Of a DNA stretch of 25,479 nt, positions 10,224-21,493 are shown in pieces; position 1 is the first letter of the stretch, and each line of letters starts with the position of its first letter. The position numbers and the translations under genes are program-made. The stretch covers positions 1-25,479 of the forward strand of contig JNEU01000670.1 in the NCBI GenBank assembly GCA_000697475.1. Reading direction: 5' to 3'. Source of the DNA: Lichtheimia corymbifera B2541. Lineage: Eukaryota > Mucoromycota > Mucoromycetes > Mucorales > Lichtheimiaceae. Below the pieces are notes generated by a model. It saw nothing but the letters and a program-made list of their open reading frames with translations, had not been told where the DNA came from and ran no database searches.

Positions 10224-12649
10224 ATGACAACAGCAAACGGTCCCACAGCTTTTGCAGACGATGGAAGCGCCGTCATTAGCCGTACAGTCGACGTCCAAAG
10301 TGTCAAACACAGCAATCTTGAGTCATTATACGAGATCGATCGCACGGTGAACGCAATCCTCAAAGGCAACTACCAAAGGATCACGCTCCAATTCCCAGAC
10401 GAGTTGCTTGCCGATGCTGCTTCAGTGGCCACCGAATTAGAGAAACGGACAGGACGACATATCTATGTGCTTGCAGATACTTCCTATGGCAGTTGTTGTG
10501 TGGACGAAGTTGCTGCCGAACATGTCAACGCAGACTTGATTATTCACTATGGACGATCCTGCCTTAGCCCGTACGTATCTTAAAAAAAAGAAGGATTGAA
10601 TGGATAGAGTGGGGTCTACTTACACAGTGGCAATAGTACATCACATCTTCCCGTTTTATACGTATTTGGCCAGCAATCCCTTGATCAAGACAATTGTATC
10701 AGTGAATTTGAACAGCTATTCCCGGATCCTTCCATACCAGTGATTGTTATGTGCGACGTGGAATACTCTTATGCAGTTGGTAAGTGGCAGTAGTAGTGTG
10801 ATCATGCAAGATGATTGATATTCATTGATCCCTTGAAGAATCATTGGTTACAAGGCTATCGAACAAGTATACCAACATTATCCCTACGAGCATCCAAACC
10901 GAATCCAAGCTGCAGGCTGTGCTGGGGAATGACAACAAGGAGGAACAAGATGCATCATCTACTACAAAAAAGGGCGGACGTTATTATGAGCTCCCCAAGG
11001 ATATTGCAATTGAAGACTGCTCCATCTTTTTCATCGGTGCAGAAAGCCTTACTTTGACCAACATTATGATGATCCACAACAAATGCCCGGTATGTGTGTA
11101 TTGAAGAATGTGGGTGGAGGGGAGAAAAAGGAGGAAAGGAGATAGACAATGGTTGACATGTTGTTTATGTTTTGCGTCGTATATAGGTGTATACATACAA
11201 CCCCAAGACACGAGAAGCACGGAGGGAAACAGTGCAGGTGAACCGATTATTGATGAAACGGTAAGGGTTCTTGGAGAGATACCTAAGGGGTGGAAAAAAG
11301 GGGAAGGAGAAAGTACGCGTATACTGATTGATTTGTGTGTGAGGATAGCTATTCATTAGTGCAAAAAGCAAAGGATGCCGAGACATTTGGAATCGTTGTC
11401 GGCACACTAGGTGTAGGTACGTAAAAGAGGGTGTGCAAGGATAAGCGAGGGAAAAAAGTGAACAAGTGCGCGCGCATTTGGGGTGAGGGGAGGGGGATGA
11501 TATGGTTGCTCCTAGTCGGGGAATGACTAATGAATGGACACGATTGCTCCTTTGTATAGGATCGTACATGGATATCATTGATCACGTCAAAAAGGTGATC
11601 CGTGCCTCTGGTCGAAAATCATATACGATGGTGATGGGCAAGCTGAACGTTGCCAAAATGGCCAACTTTATGGAGGTGGATTGCTATGTTCTTGTTGCAT
11701 GTCCTGAAAATAGTTTGATTGATTCAAAGGTAATATCCCTCAACCTCTCTCTTTTTTGGAGCATTATTCTATGGGTGTTCCTTTTTTGCCCTTTTCTTCC
11801 TATGTTTTTGTTCCCTTTCGCTTTTTCTTCTTTTTGGACCAAGGAGCACTTACTCACCGTGGTTTTTGACTTGCTTGTGTATGTGTGTATGCGTGCAGGA
11901 GTTTTACCGCCCAATTGTCACCCCTTTCGAGCTGGAACTTGCAGTTGTCAGGTACATGAAACGATTTCTTTTCTCCTATGTATCGCTCCTTTTAGTGCTC
12001 ATATATTTTGTATGTGTGGACGAAAACGTGCATAGATCCAAGGAGTGGACAGGCGATTATATTACTGATTTCTCCAAGCTTCTACCGAATGTGCGTACGG
12101 ATGGCTTCTCGTATCAAGATGAGGCAAGTATGAAACACGTGCAATCATCAAGATGGAAACATTATGGGCTAACCTACCTATTCCTCATCTCCAGGAACAA
12201 GATGATATGTCAAGCGATGAAGAACCACACTTTTCTCTTGTGACAGGCCGCTACATGTCATCCACAAAGACACGCGTCAAAAACAATGTTGATGGTACAG
12301 TGTATATATATGGAGAGAGAGAGATGATTTATTACTTGGGCTAACATGCGTGTCAATAGAACAAGCATTGACCAGCAGCTTAACTGATTTGACGATCCGC
12401 AACAACAGCAATACGATCAGCCGGTTGCTTGACAGCACAGCAGGTAAATGGGAGGAATGGTGATGATATTTGGTGGTAATATCGTACATATGAACAAAGC
12501 ATACTGATTGAGGAATCTCTTAAGGGGAATACTTGAAGAATCGTTCATTCAGGGGTTTGGAACAAAACTTGGGGCAAACTGAAGTGAGCACCATACAAGA
12601 AGGCCGATCCGGTATAGCTAGAGGATATCAGGGTGAAAAGGATTTGTAA
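10224..12649 (+). CDS. DPH2: Diphthamide biosynthesis protein 2 (DPH2)
   Basis: Partner of Dph1 in the Fe-S radical-SAM complex that transfers the 3-amino-3-carboxypropyl group to the eEF2 histidine. Eleven exons: 10224-10570, 10628-10779, 10839-11089, 11187-11260, 11349-11416, 11560-11729, 11899-11951, 12036-12123, 12195-12294, 12360-12443, 12525-12649; 503 aa, close to yeast Dph2. Seen motifs: [22 protein letters not shown] (Cys91, Cys92), HYGRSCLS (Cys113), [35 protein letters not shown] (Cys345), and C-terminal NRSFRGLE. The Cys set corresponds to the cluster cysteines reported for yeast Dph2 (106, 107, 128, 362). The intron between exons 8 and 9 uses a GC donor. The exon 8/9 junction lies in a poorly conserved acidic stretch, so that boundary is the least certain. 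Confidence 0.95.
12124..12194 (+). other. GC-AG intron (DPH2 intron 8)
   Basis: GATGAG|GCAAGT opens and CTCCAG|GAA closes this 71-nt intron. It preserves the frame between YQDE and [10 protein letters not shown]. No nearby GT donor keeps the frame as well. Confidence 0.65.
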
Positions 12650-14156
12650 ACTAGTTGAATATAGCTATCTTGGCAAAGTTTACGCAAGTTTTACCATAGT
12701 GTGCATGTATATGTATGTGTGTGTGTATACCGATATTATTGTCTGTGGCGCAGGGATGGTCAGTGTGGTGTCTTGAATAGGTGAAATGAACTCAAGCCAC
12801 GCGGTTTTCCCAAATGCATGCACGCATCTCTTGTCATGCCCGCGTCTTCCCCCAAGAAAAGAGCACAAGAATCCTCACCATCCCTTTCCCTTTGCTCCTT
12901 GCTCATCCCTTTTCACTATCTTAGTACACAGCTCCCCAATACCAAGATATGACTTAATACAGTTAAAGACAAGAAGAAAAAGGAATTAAGAAAATCGGGG
13001 GACGGTCTTGGTACTGTTAAAGGAAAGAGGCACAGCGTGAAAAGAAAGGGGGGGTGATTGTGAGTGAGCGTTACATGATCCACAAAGTGGATGCCATGAT
13101 GATGAAATGAGGAGTGCTTTGCATGAGACAAGCCGGATATTGACGTGGAATGAGGAAAGCGATGTGACGATTGTGTGAGGTTATGAGCGAAAAGAGCACA
13201 AGGTGAGATAGGGGATCGGCATGAGCAATATGCAGGGACCGGATCACAGGATCTGGCAAGCACGAACTGTTGCTAAACGTGCGCTCGTGCGGGTGGATGA
13301 ACAATGCATCAGTACCACACAGAGCACCTCTGACATGACCCTGTGCTCCAAGGGGAAATTCACACACACACATCACACACTGATCTTCCACTCACCCCGT
13401 TATTAAGCTCGTTTATTTATCCATATCAAGTTGATGTTTCTCGTGCATTGACCCACTGTTAAGCTACCATCTATCCCTGGGGCTTTGATATCGTCGTTCT
13501 GTTACTACTGCGAGAGCCAATACAGTATCCATGGCAACATGTAGTAGCACCATCTTTGTGCGTATGATATGTATAAAGAAACTTAGACATTGCATGTATT
13601 ATGTGCCTTGTATGGGGGAATATGATGGGGGAAAGCAACGCACAAGGAAAAGCAAAGCATGGTTGCATCGCATACTAGTGTTGTGTGTGTGCGTGTGTGT
13701 GCGTTGTTTGCGTTGTCAGACGCTTGGTCCACTTATGCACGCTTCAGCAACACCGCGTGGTAATGTTGGATTGAGCGTTAGGTTATGTGGGATAACCCGC
13801 GTCCTTGACTCCTAACAGGGACATTGCAAATGAAAAAGAGGAAGAATATTGCGTTTCATTCCTCTTGGCCAGTGTGTGCTTTGATACTGTTCTCAGACGA
13901 CAAGAGAACCAAAAGAGAGAGCGAGAGAGAGAGCAAAACCCCTTCCCCTTTTTTCTCTGGAATTTCGCTCCTTTTCCCTTGATGGCCCTAATCTCTCTTA
14001 CTCTTTCTATTTCTATCTCGGATTATCAGCAGCAGCAGCAGCAGCTTTCCAGGGTATATAAACCGGCTGCATGATCCGCGTTTGAAATCAATCTGCATCC
14101 ACTTCATCCACTCTCACATTACAAACGCACATACAAACACATTCATACATCCAAAC
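12650..14156. other. 1.5-kb non-coding region, mostly homeobox-gene promoter
   Basis: No ORF here shows family motifs or a coherent splice pattern; the minus-strand ORFs at 12916-13391 are low-complexity readings. The stretch holds TG/GT repeats (about 12707-12727 and 13679-13703), a GA-rich run (13915-13935), a (CAG)n tract at about 14027-14043, and a TATA box at 14055. The size fits an extended regulatory region for the developmental-type regulator downstream. Confidence 0.6.
14055..14062 (+). promoter_or_regulatory. TATA box of the homeobox gene
   Basis: TATATAAA in the context AGGGTATATAAACCGG lies about 100 bp before the ATG at 14157, directly after a CAG repeat. It is a strong core-promoter match. 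Confidence 0.7.
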
Positions 14157-15307
14157 ATGCAATCGTATACCACTACTGCTGCTGCTACCACTGCTGCTTC
14201 TTCATTTTATACACCTGCGGAGCTGCTCGAATCTTTCCCTCCATTTCCACCTCAGGGTGATTTCCGTCCCACCTTTTATAATCCATTTGAAATCAAGCAT
14301 CGTAGACGCACTTCTCGCGCTCAGCTCAAGGTCTTGGAAAAATCATTCGCTGAAAACGCTAAACCCAATGCAGCCGTACGTCGTATGCTCGCTCAAAAAC
14401 TTGACATGACACCTCGAGGTGTGCAAATTTGGTTCCAAAACCGAAGAGCAAAGGCAAAGCTTCAACGACGTAAAGCTGCTGCTTCCCAACAACAAGATTC
14501 ATCTGCTTCATCTTCTACCACTCAACACAATGCAAGCAACAACAACAACAGCACAGCAACCATCACATCACCTGTCGAGCAACAGCAGCAACAACAACAA
14601 CAATTTAATGATGCCTCGCAACATAACAGCAATACCAACATGGAACAATCGGTATTATTCTCCCAATTCTCTGCCAACATTGGTCCAGCATGCATGGAAT
14701 ATGAAGGCAAGCCTGCTTTTGCCACAAGCATTCCACCTAATGCCACAGTTGCCGATAAGAGTGCAACTCACTATTGGCCAACAACCTCATCTTCATGGCC
14801 AAGCAACACAGAGAGTGCTCAATCCGTGGCACTTGCGGCCGCTGCTGCTGCTGTCAATGCAAGCACACCATATGACCCAAGCTGGTTTGTGCACCCACTT
14901 CAAGACGACATGACTATGGCTGCTCGCAGAAACTCGTGCCCCGTTCCCAATATGTACGATCCTTACTTTGAAGTTGATCAGGTAAAGTAATCATCTATCC
15001 TATCTAAATACTACATGCTAACATGTCGAACATCTCTATATAGTGCAAAGACCGCCGAGTATCAGAGACCGACATTAACTCATACAACATGATGCCCAAT
15101 GCTTGCTGGAGCGACCCTTCAGTCATCCCTGTTGATTTCTGCACCATGGATATCAGCCTTGACTATGGCAACCCTGCCATGGCACCTTCAACATGCTCAG
15201 GATCCTCAACATCCAACTCAGTGACTGATTCACCAGCTTCACTTGGCTGCTTCGATTGTCTATCATCAGAAACCTTTTTGCCACCAGCTTTTCACGACAC
15301 GGCCTAA
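14157..15307 (+). CDS. Homeodomain transcription factor
   Basis: DNA-binding nuclear regulator. Two exons (14157-14981, 15044-15307) with a 62-nt phase-0 intron (GTAAAG..ATATAG, branch-like TGCTAAC); 362 aa. The ATG at 14157 gives MQSYTTTAAATT; upstream in-frame sequence has no ATG. The homeodomain spans about residues 45-104: HRRRTSRAQLKVLEKSF leads helix 1, and the recognition helix is GVQIWFQNRRAKAK with Gln50 and Asn51. It is a typical 60-residue homeodomain without the TALE insertion, most like fungal Pho2/Phx1/Yox1-type proteins, but I cannot name an orthologue. The rest is low complexity: Asn and poly-Gln (8 Q) near 165, a poly-Ala run near 250, then a Ser/Thr-rich C-terminus. Such tracts are typical of activation regions. 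Confidence 0.95.
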
Positions 15308-15896
15308 TTCAATTTCCTACCACTGCACATGCAACATATACCTTCATTCATTCCCCCAACAGCTTTTGCACATAGTTCACCAATATCCACAAACGCACAC
15401 ACATATCATATATACACACACACGCATACTGACAAGCAGCCACATACACCACGCACGTATACAGACCCGCCCCCTAAAAGCACGCGCATCAAAAATGCTT
15501 CACTTTTCTCTCTTATACACACACGCACACACACACCTCATCAGTATACACGAATATCCTACATACCCACCATTTCTCACCCTAAATTTCCCCTTCTTCT
15601 TTGTTCCCCTTGCCTCCCTTCTCATGGTTCTTTTCAGTTCTTGCTTTTCATTTGTTTTTCCTTTTGCTACGCTAATTTAATCCTCACGTCATTCACACTC
15701 TATGCCCACACGAACACACAACTTTTTACCCTTGTTATGAAAGATTGGACAGGTATTACAACAACATCCCTTTGGTAATTATGACCATCCCACGCTCTAC
15801 ATTATTACATTACATACATTCATACATCATCCTCATCACCAATAAATCATCAATAATTTTTGCACGATGTTAACAAACATATATATTTATTTATTA
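15308..15896. other. Convergent 3' region, CA-rich
   Basis: This 589-bp stretch between the convergent homeobox and ClpX genes is rich in CACA runs (about 15385-15540) and poly-pyrimidine. It carries AATAAA at 15841-15846 on the + strand and TTTATTTATTA at about 15887-15897, which reads as AATAAA on the - strand right at the ClpX stop. The two transcripts probably overlap at their 3' ends. No gene seen. Confidence 0.6.
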
Positions 15897-18012
15897 TCAT
15901 GATGCATGTGATTCTTGCTTGTTATTAGGCTTCCCATTCTCGATCTCTAAGCTATGTTCCATCATCCCCCATTGACCCCTAGAATAGTACAAGGGCTTGC
16001 TCTTGCCGCTAGCGACATCTCCATTGATCAGAATATGCCGAATAGATGATCCTGGTGTGTCATACATGGCATCCAACAGCAATTTCTCCTAGAGAACAAA
16101 GTTCGTTAGCATCATCACCAGCCTCATTGCATCAACCACCACCATCCTCCCTCCCCTAAAACAAATAAACCCTGCTCATCCCCCATTTCCTAATAGTACG
16201 CGTCCCGTGTCTTTGGAGGAGGTCATTGCGCGCTATGTCGTCAAAGTATAACCACCCAAACTTACCATGATTCTACGGAGGCCCCTTGCACCAGTCTTTT
16301 TTTGTACAGCTTGCCGAGCAATCAATCCAAGAGCTTGTTCAGTGAACCTTATCTCTGCCTAAAGGAGATATGAATGTATCTTGGATGAGCAAGCTTTCGT
16401 GTTTCAAGAAAGAGAGACAGAGAGAGAAACCACTTGTACCTTGTAAAGATTGAATAATTCCTCGTATTGCTTGACCAATGCGTTTTTGGGTTCCGTCAAT
16501 ACACGCACAAGGTCCTTTTCAGTGAGCTGATTGACATTGACAAGCACAGGTAGACGACCAACAAACTCGGGGATCATGCCATATTTCATAATATCGTGCG
16601 GTTCGACATTATCTAGGGCAGACTGTTGTTGCTGTTGCATATCATTCTAACGACAGGAGAGAAATTACGAAAAGTGGGTGTGAGTGATATCCATTCTGAT
16701 GTGTGAACCCCGAATACATGTTTATTACCGATGAAAGGCTGTTGCTAATACGTCGCACAATATGATCTTCCAAACCGACAAATGCACCACTTAGGATAAA
16801 CAAGATATTGGATGTGTCGATCGTGTATACATCTCCTGGATGTGGTTGTTGCTGTTGTTGATAATGCACGCCACCAGTGGTACCACCAGAACTGTCACTT
16901 GCTGCAGGAGCGCCACCCCCCTCTACGGGTGATCCCAATGGATTAGGTATCACTTTATGGCCCATGTAAGTTCCACCAGTCGTCATGGGTCGACTATGTT
17001 GGCTTGGACCACCACCACCACCGCTACCTCCTCCTCCTCCTTTGTATGTAATCTTGACTTGAGTTCCTTCCAACATTCGTAAAAGAGCTTGCTGTACACC
17101 TTCGCCTCCGATATCTCGAGAGTTGGAGCCATGATCACTTCGTTTGGCAATCTTGTCGATCTCGTCAATAAAGACAATCCCCCTTTCAGCTTTATCCACA
17201 TCATAGTCGCATGCCTATACATAATGCATCATGTGGAATCAATACAACAATGGTGATGTTGGTTGGGGGGGTTTGGATAATGATGATTACCTGTAATAGA
17301 CGTTCAATGACTGATTCAACATCCTCCCCCACATAGCCAGCTTGAGTAAAGGATGTGGCGTCTGACATGGAGAAAGGCACCTGCAGGATACTTGCTAGTG
17401 TTTTGGCGAGGAGTGTCTTGCCTGTTTGTGTGATGATAAATACAACATTTGATCGTCAGCCTGCAGCATTGTCAATGACAACCTCCTCGCTCCTTCCTCT
17501 TCCTCCCACATACACACACACATACCTGATCCAGTAGGTCCAATAAGCAACACATTGCTCTTTTCCAACAAGGTCTTTTGTTCTCCTGTCGTTTGCAATT
17601 CATCCGATCTCCAAAACGAAGTACGATAATATCGATCTTGCTCCTTTTGTGTATCCACTTCTTCTTCATTGATGTGATGGTGACACAAGTGCTCTGATGG
17701 TGATTCGTTCACCTCGTTGCCGGTACTACTGCTACTGCTGCTGCTTGTACCCCGTTCCAAGTTGGCTTGCACCCGAGTATAATGATTGAATACGGCTACC
17801 GAAAGCACTCGTTTCGCCTGATCTTGTCCAACAACATAGTCATCGAGCACCTTGGTGATCTGTAGCATCACAACTTGTATTCAGCTCTTGTTACTTTTTT
17901 ATTTCCCATGTTCACTTACGAGACGCGGATTCAACGCATTCACCGAAAGACAACGCTTGTTGATGAACCTTGATGCGACATGGCGACGACTGAGTCGTAT
18001 TGCAACAAACAT
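15897..18012 (-). CDS. MCX1: Mitochondrial ClpX-type AAA+ unfoldase (MCX1)
   Basis: Hexameric ATP-driven unfoldase of the mitochondrial matrix; the yeast orthologue promotes cofactor loading of ALA synthase. Seven exons: 18012-17920, 17859-17526, 17421-17291, 17214-16729, 16646-16440, 16358-16266, 16088-15897; 511 aa. The N-terminus [16 protein letters not shown] is a mitochondrial presequence. There is no zinc-binding domain; the AAA part starts at once with [23 protein letters not shown]. Motifs: Walker A GPTGSGKT (138-145, split by an intron), pore loop GYVGED (171-176), Walker [10 protein letters not shown] (199-207), GLIPEF-like [12 protein letters not shown], sensor-2 TGARGLRRI (Arg442). 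Insertions: Ser-rich/acidic at about 68-115, and a Gly/Pro/Gln-rich segment of about 70 residues after [11 protein letters not shown]. The ClpP-binding IGF loop is absent. The last intron is 177 nt, the longest in the gene. Confidence 0.96.
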
Positions 18013-18249
18013 GATATGACGTAAATCGAGCGAGAGAAAGAAAGCGGATACTGCGTGAGTCTAAGGGACAACAAGGAGATGGCTGATGGCGCTTATATGC
18101 GAGCGGTCGGATTAATGCTATTGATCCCAAGCAACAAATGATGTCTTGCACACGTAGAAATGACTCATGGATAATCACATTTCATATTGGATACATGAAT
18201 AAATGAATATATCTTTATAACTGAATTTGACAAATGATATGCTAAATGC
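18013..18249. other. ClpX promoter / PMT 3' region
   Basis: This 237-bp spacer lies between the tandem minus-strand PMT-like gene and the ClpX gene. It should contain the PMT 3' UTR and the ClpX promoter. No gene or strong signal seen. Confidence 0.5.
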
Positions 18250-21200
18250 CTAATCTTCCTCCTGAGGTACTTGTTCTTCTTCATCCGTTCCTTCTTCCTG
18301 CTCCTTCTCCTCCTCTTCTTGTTTTGCTTTCTCGGCTTGTATTCTTATACGTTCTTCCGCTGCTTTTTGAATTGTCATTTGCCATTCTTTAACATCCTGG
18401 TGTGAAGGGCCTGGTGTGCTAACGATGGCATGGTAACGCTCAGCACCAGTAGCATCATGCAAGGCTTCACTGTAACTAGCACGACGCATAGACGCAATAC
18501 TTGCATCAGCATCTTTTTCAGATCCCACCGTGTACTTGAATGTCTCAGTCTTCCCAGGCATATCAATCTGCACTGATGCCGTTTCGCCTTTATTGGACTT
18601 GAGGAAGCGTTGGCAATCAATTCCAGCGTTGCGTGGCAACCGTTGACATTCTTGCACTGTCAGGGCTCGATCACCATATGTGACAGGGCTCAGTCGATAA
18701 AATTGATGTGCTGCTAAACCAACCAAGAGCATGCACAAGAGCACACGATATCGTCTTGCCCATCGCATAGTAACAGCTTCAATCACAATCGATACAAAGC
18801 CTGCACTGAGCAAGGTGTTGGGAAGGATGTCACCAGGATGCATTGAAAACGTCGGCATAAATCGTAACAGAAACACTTGCAAAAGCGTTCCCATGGATAA
18901 AAACCCAATGGATTGATGGAAAAGCTCACGGGTAGCAATTGGATCATAGCCTAATAGAATATGTGAATCATCTTATAAAACCCATTTTCTTTTGTATTTA
19001 CCTGCCCACGCAGCTCCTGTGTTAGCCCATAATTTAACTTGCAACCAATTGACTTGTCGTTTCTTGAGCAATGTGTCAACGACCCAAAATAGGGCACATC
19101 CAAGCATGGAAAGCAGGGTCAGCATGCGTCCCAAGGGATTAAGGGTAAGGTAAACAGCTTTTCCTGAAACCTGATCCCAAAGACGAGCACTGAGTTTACC
19201 AACGAACCATTGACCGAGTCGAGGTCTTTGGAGCGCGTGTTGATAATGCTGATATAATGGATCAGCAGGCTTCTTGGATGCTAATTGGTCTTGGATTGTT
19301 GAAGGATAAGCCAGCATGAGCGAGTGAACTTCCATAATCTTTTCCATGGTTGTCATTTTGGGATAGGTGATAGTTTCCTTGTCTTCCACTATATAACGAA
19401 TCATTAGTCACACGTTGTGTGGGTAACTTTTCCTTGATACTTACATTGTTCATGGTATGCACTTTCAATGACAAATGTGCTGACTTCCTTTTTTGCTGGA
19501 GCGAAACAGGATACTTCCTGCTGTGGGGGCATTCCATCTTCATTCTCTGGAAGACTGACTTTGTGACTCATCAAATGGCATCCTCGTACATGCAAAAGGC
19601 GAAAGCGTGTATTGATAGCTTGAATAGGTGTCTTGTCCTTGCCTCGATGAATGTCATCATCAAAGATAATTTGAGCCCACCAATAATCATGCGGATCGGT
19701 GATATAGGGATCACCATATGCACTAGAGTGCATCATTGTTTAGCACTCGTCATATGTACTCAGGCTCATTCATACTCACGTTACTTCCGATTGTTCTTTC
19801 TTGTTGGTCACTGGAGGGCGGTGATCATGTGAATGCAGCTTGCGAGAGGTTGCATAGTGCTCAAGCATGACCTGATCATTGTTACGCACATATTCAAGTG
19901 GCTGGGTATCGTTCCATCGCTTGCCAGCTCGGTGGATAATCCAAATATTGTTGAGATCAAAATGGGGATACATGGTTACTTCTTGCTCTATAACGACGTG
20001 GCACATGTCAGCTACTTTCATGACACCAAATAGTATGACAACTTACGTGTGCTTCCCCCTTCATATCGTCTGAGATGGGAATGAAGATATCCACCATTGG
20101 AACCAAGGTGTCTCAAAACAACACTAGAACCAAAAGCAATATCTGTGCAATAAAGTGAGTATATACAATGAGCAAAAATAGGGGCACTCACCTTTTTGAA
20201 CGGGCTCATGGTAGTTGCCTTCAAGCGAATAGCGCAACGGGCTACTTACGGCAAGATCATGATCACCCGCTTTAGGAATTAAACTCATATGAACATGGAA
20301 AACGGCAAAGTAGATCATCATTGGAAGAACTGCAGTGGACAAAAAGCGTGCTGTGAATTGGCGCCCGACGTACCACTATAAGGAATGGGTTAATTTTTGC
20401 TCTTGGAGCACCTCAATACGCAACAAATGATACTTGCCAGAGAGAAACGTTTCTCACCCAGGATTCTCCAAAGATACATGGACGATGATATCCATGTCAT
20501 AATAAACGTAAACACGCCTTGCCATTTGGTGCTATATTTACATATCAGTACTCACGTCTTTTGCATTCTTATTTTGCCTCCTCACCTGATACAGGTACCG
20601 ATACCCACACCTGTGGCTAACAATGATGTCCATGGGATGGCAAAGGGCTCTCTGTATGTCTTCTTGTTAACTCCGCTCTTGGAGCGTGCATGATTAAAAC
20701 AAAAGCAACCTACCTTTCTTGCTTTTTCATTTGCACCACCCATGCGAGGATGGTCAAGCCTGTAAAAAGGCAAAGTGGACCTTCACTTGAGATATACCTT
20801 GATTGTGTCACGAGGCCACTCTCTATAATACATACCATATAAATATCCATATTCATGTTTGTATATCAATGCTCTTACCAAAGATAATCAGCCCAGCTGC
20901 CATGCTAGCCGCTAAGCATCCATGACCCAATACACGCACAATAAGATACGTAGTTGGGACCAAAAGCGACCCTAGCATAGCCGAAAATACACGAAGATCC
21001 TCAACAGGAAACGTATCCAAAATCCTATACCATTCAATGTCAGGTATATAATACAACCAAAGCGACCTTTACTTACTGTCCAGGATAATACACAGTTTGT
21101 TCACCCTTGTATCCAAGTTGGTGTGCCAAATACGTATACATCATTCCTGAAAGTGGTGGGAATGCGCCAACAAAGAATTTTCCTTGCAAGTACCAATTGA

Positions 21201-21493
21201 CTTGTGAGCACAGCTCAAGCTCTTGGTTCCTTTTTTGAACGCGGTAAGCATGGGTGGGAAGAGTAGCATGACATCGAACAAGAGACTTACAGTATACCAC
21301 TTGGAGAAATGACGCCCATGACGCGATAGTACATTGATGTGAGCGTGAGGAATGCGACATAAGTATGTTCTCGCAACAGCATGCTTGTGAACCGAGAATG
21401 AGAGGGTGCATTGTATCGATGCCCTTTACCCTCAAATTGCATTGATGGCCCTACTGAGGTAGGTGACGAAGACGGTGTAGACGACGCCTTCAT
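18250..21493 (-). CDS. Divergent protein O-mannosyltransferase (PMT, GT39) with MIR domains
   Basis: PMTs move mannose from dolichyl-phosphate-mannose to Ser/Thr in the ER. Twelve exons: 21493-21291, 21229-21077, 21024-20879, 20822-20714, 20651-20586, 20531-20438, 20375-20192, 20142-20047, 19987-19780, 19722-19445, 19388-19002, 18950-18250; 874 aa, usual size. Seen in order: first membrane helix near 45-65; FPPLSG (92-97) in place of HPPL; FESGLVTQSRYI (167-178), matching the family FENALVTQSR block with its Arg; STKWQGVFT; MIR region about 320-512 with GGYLHSHLRRYEGGSTQQ and MYPHFDLNNIWII; then the C-terminal multi-helix part (LNPLGRMLTLLSMLG, MGTLLQVFLLRFMP). The tail is strongly acidic/Glu-rich, ending QVPQEED. 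The loop-1 Asp-Glu pair needed for catalysis reads Gln-Glu (70-71). Activity is therefore in doubt; it could be a specialised or regulatory subunit. Confidence 0.9.
20376..20437 (-). other. GC-AG intron (PMT intron 6)
   Basis: On the minus strand TCTCTG|GCAAGT opens and CTTATAG|TGG closes this 62-nt intron. It is the junction that keeps the family-like reading LGEKRFSL-WYVGRQFTARF. The nearby GTGAGA donor (about 20463) gives the wrong frame. Confidence 0.75.

Noticed and set aside
12916..13391. Overlapping minus-strand ORFs in the 1.5-kb gap before the homeobox gene
   Set aside because: Composition is Ser/His/Pro low complexity, with no splice-compatible partner exon, no family motif, and equal-length ORFs in the other frame.
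14419..14913. 164-codon ORF in a second frame of the homeobox gene
   Set aside because: The frame overlaps the polyQ/Asn region; long alternative frames are expected from repetitive CAA/CAG codons.
15243..15778. Plus-strand ORFs downstream of the homeobox stop
   Set aside because: They translate CA-repeat DNA into His/Thr-rich peptides and lie in the 3' UTR; no start context or homology.
20786..20797. Apparent GTATAT donor inside PMT exon 4 that would create a short extra exon
   Set aside because: Reading through gives TQSRYISSEGPLCLFTG, matching the family block, while splicing there leads to a non-family frame.
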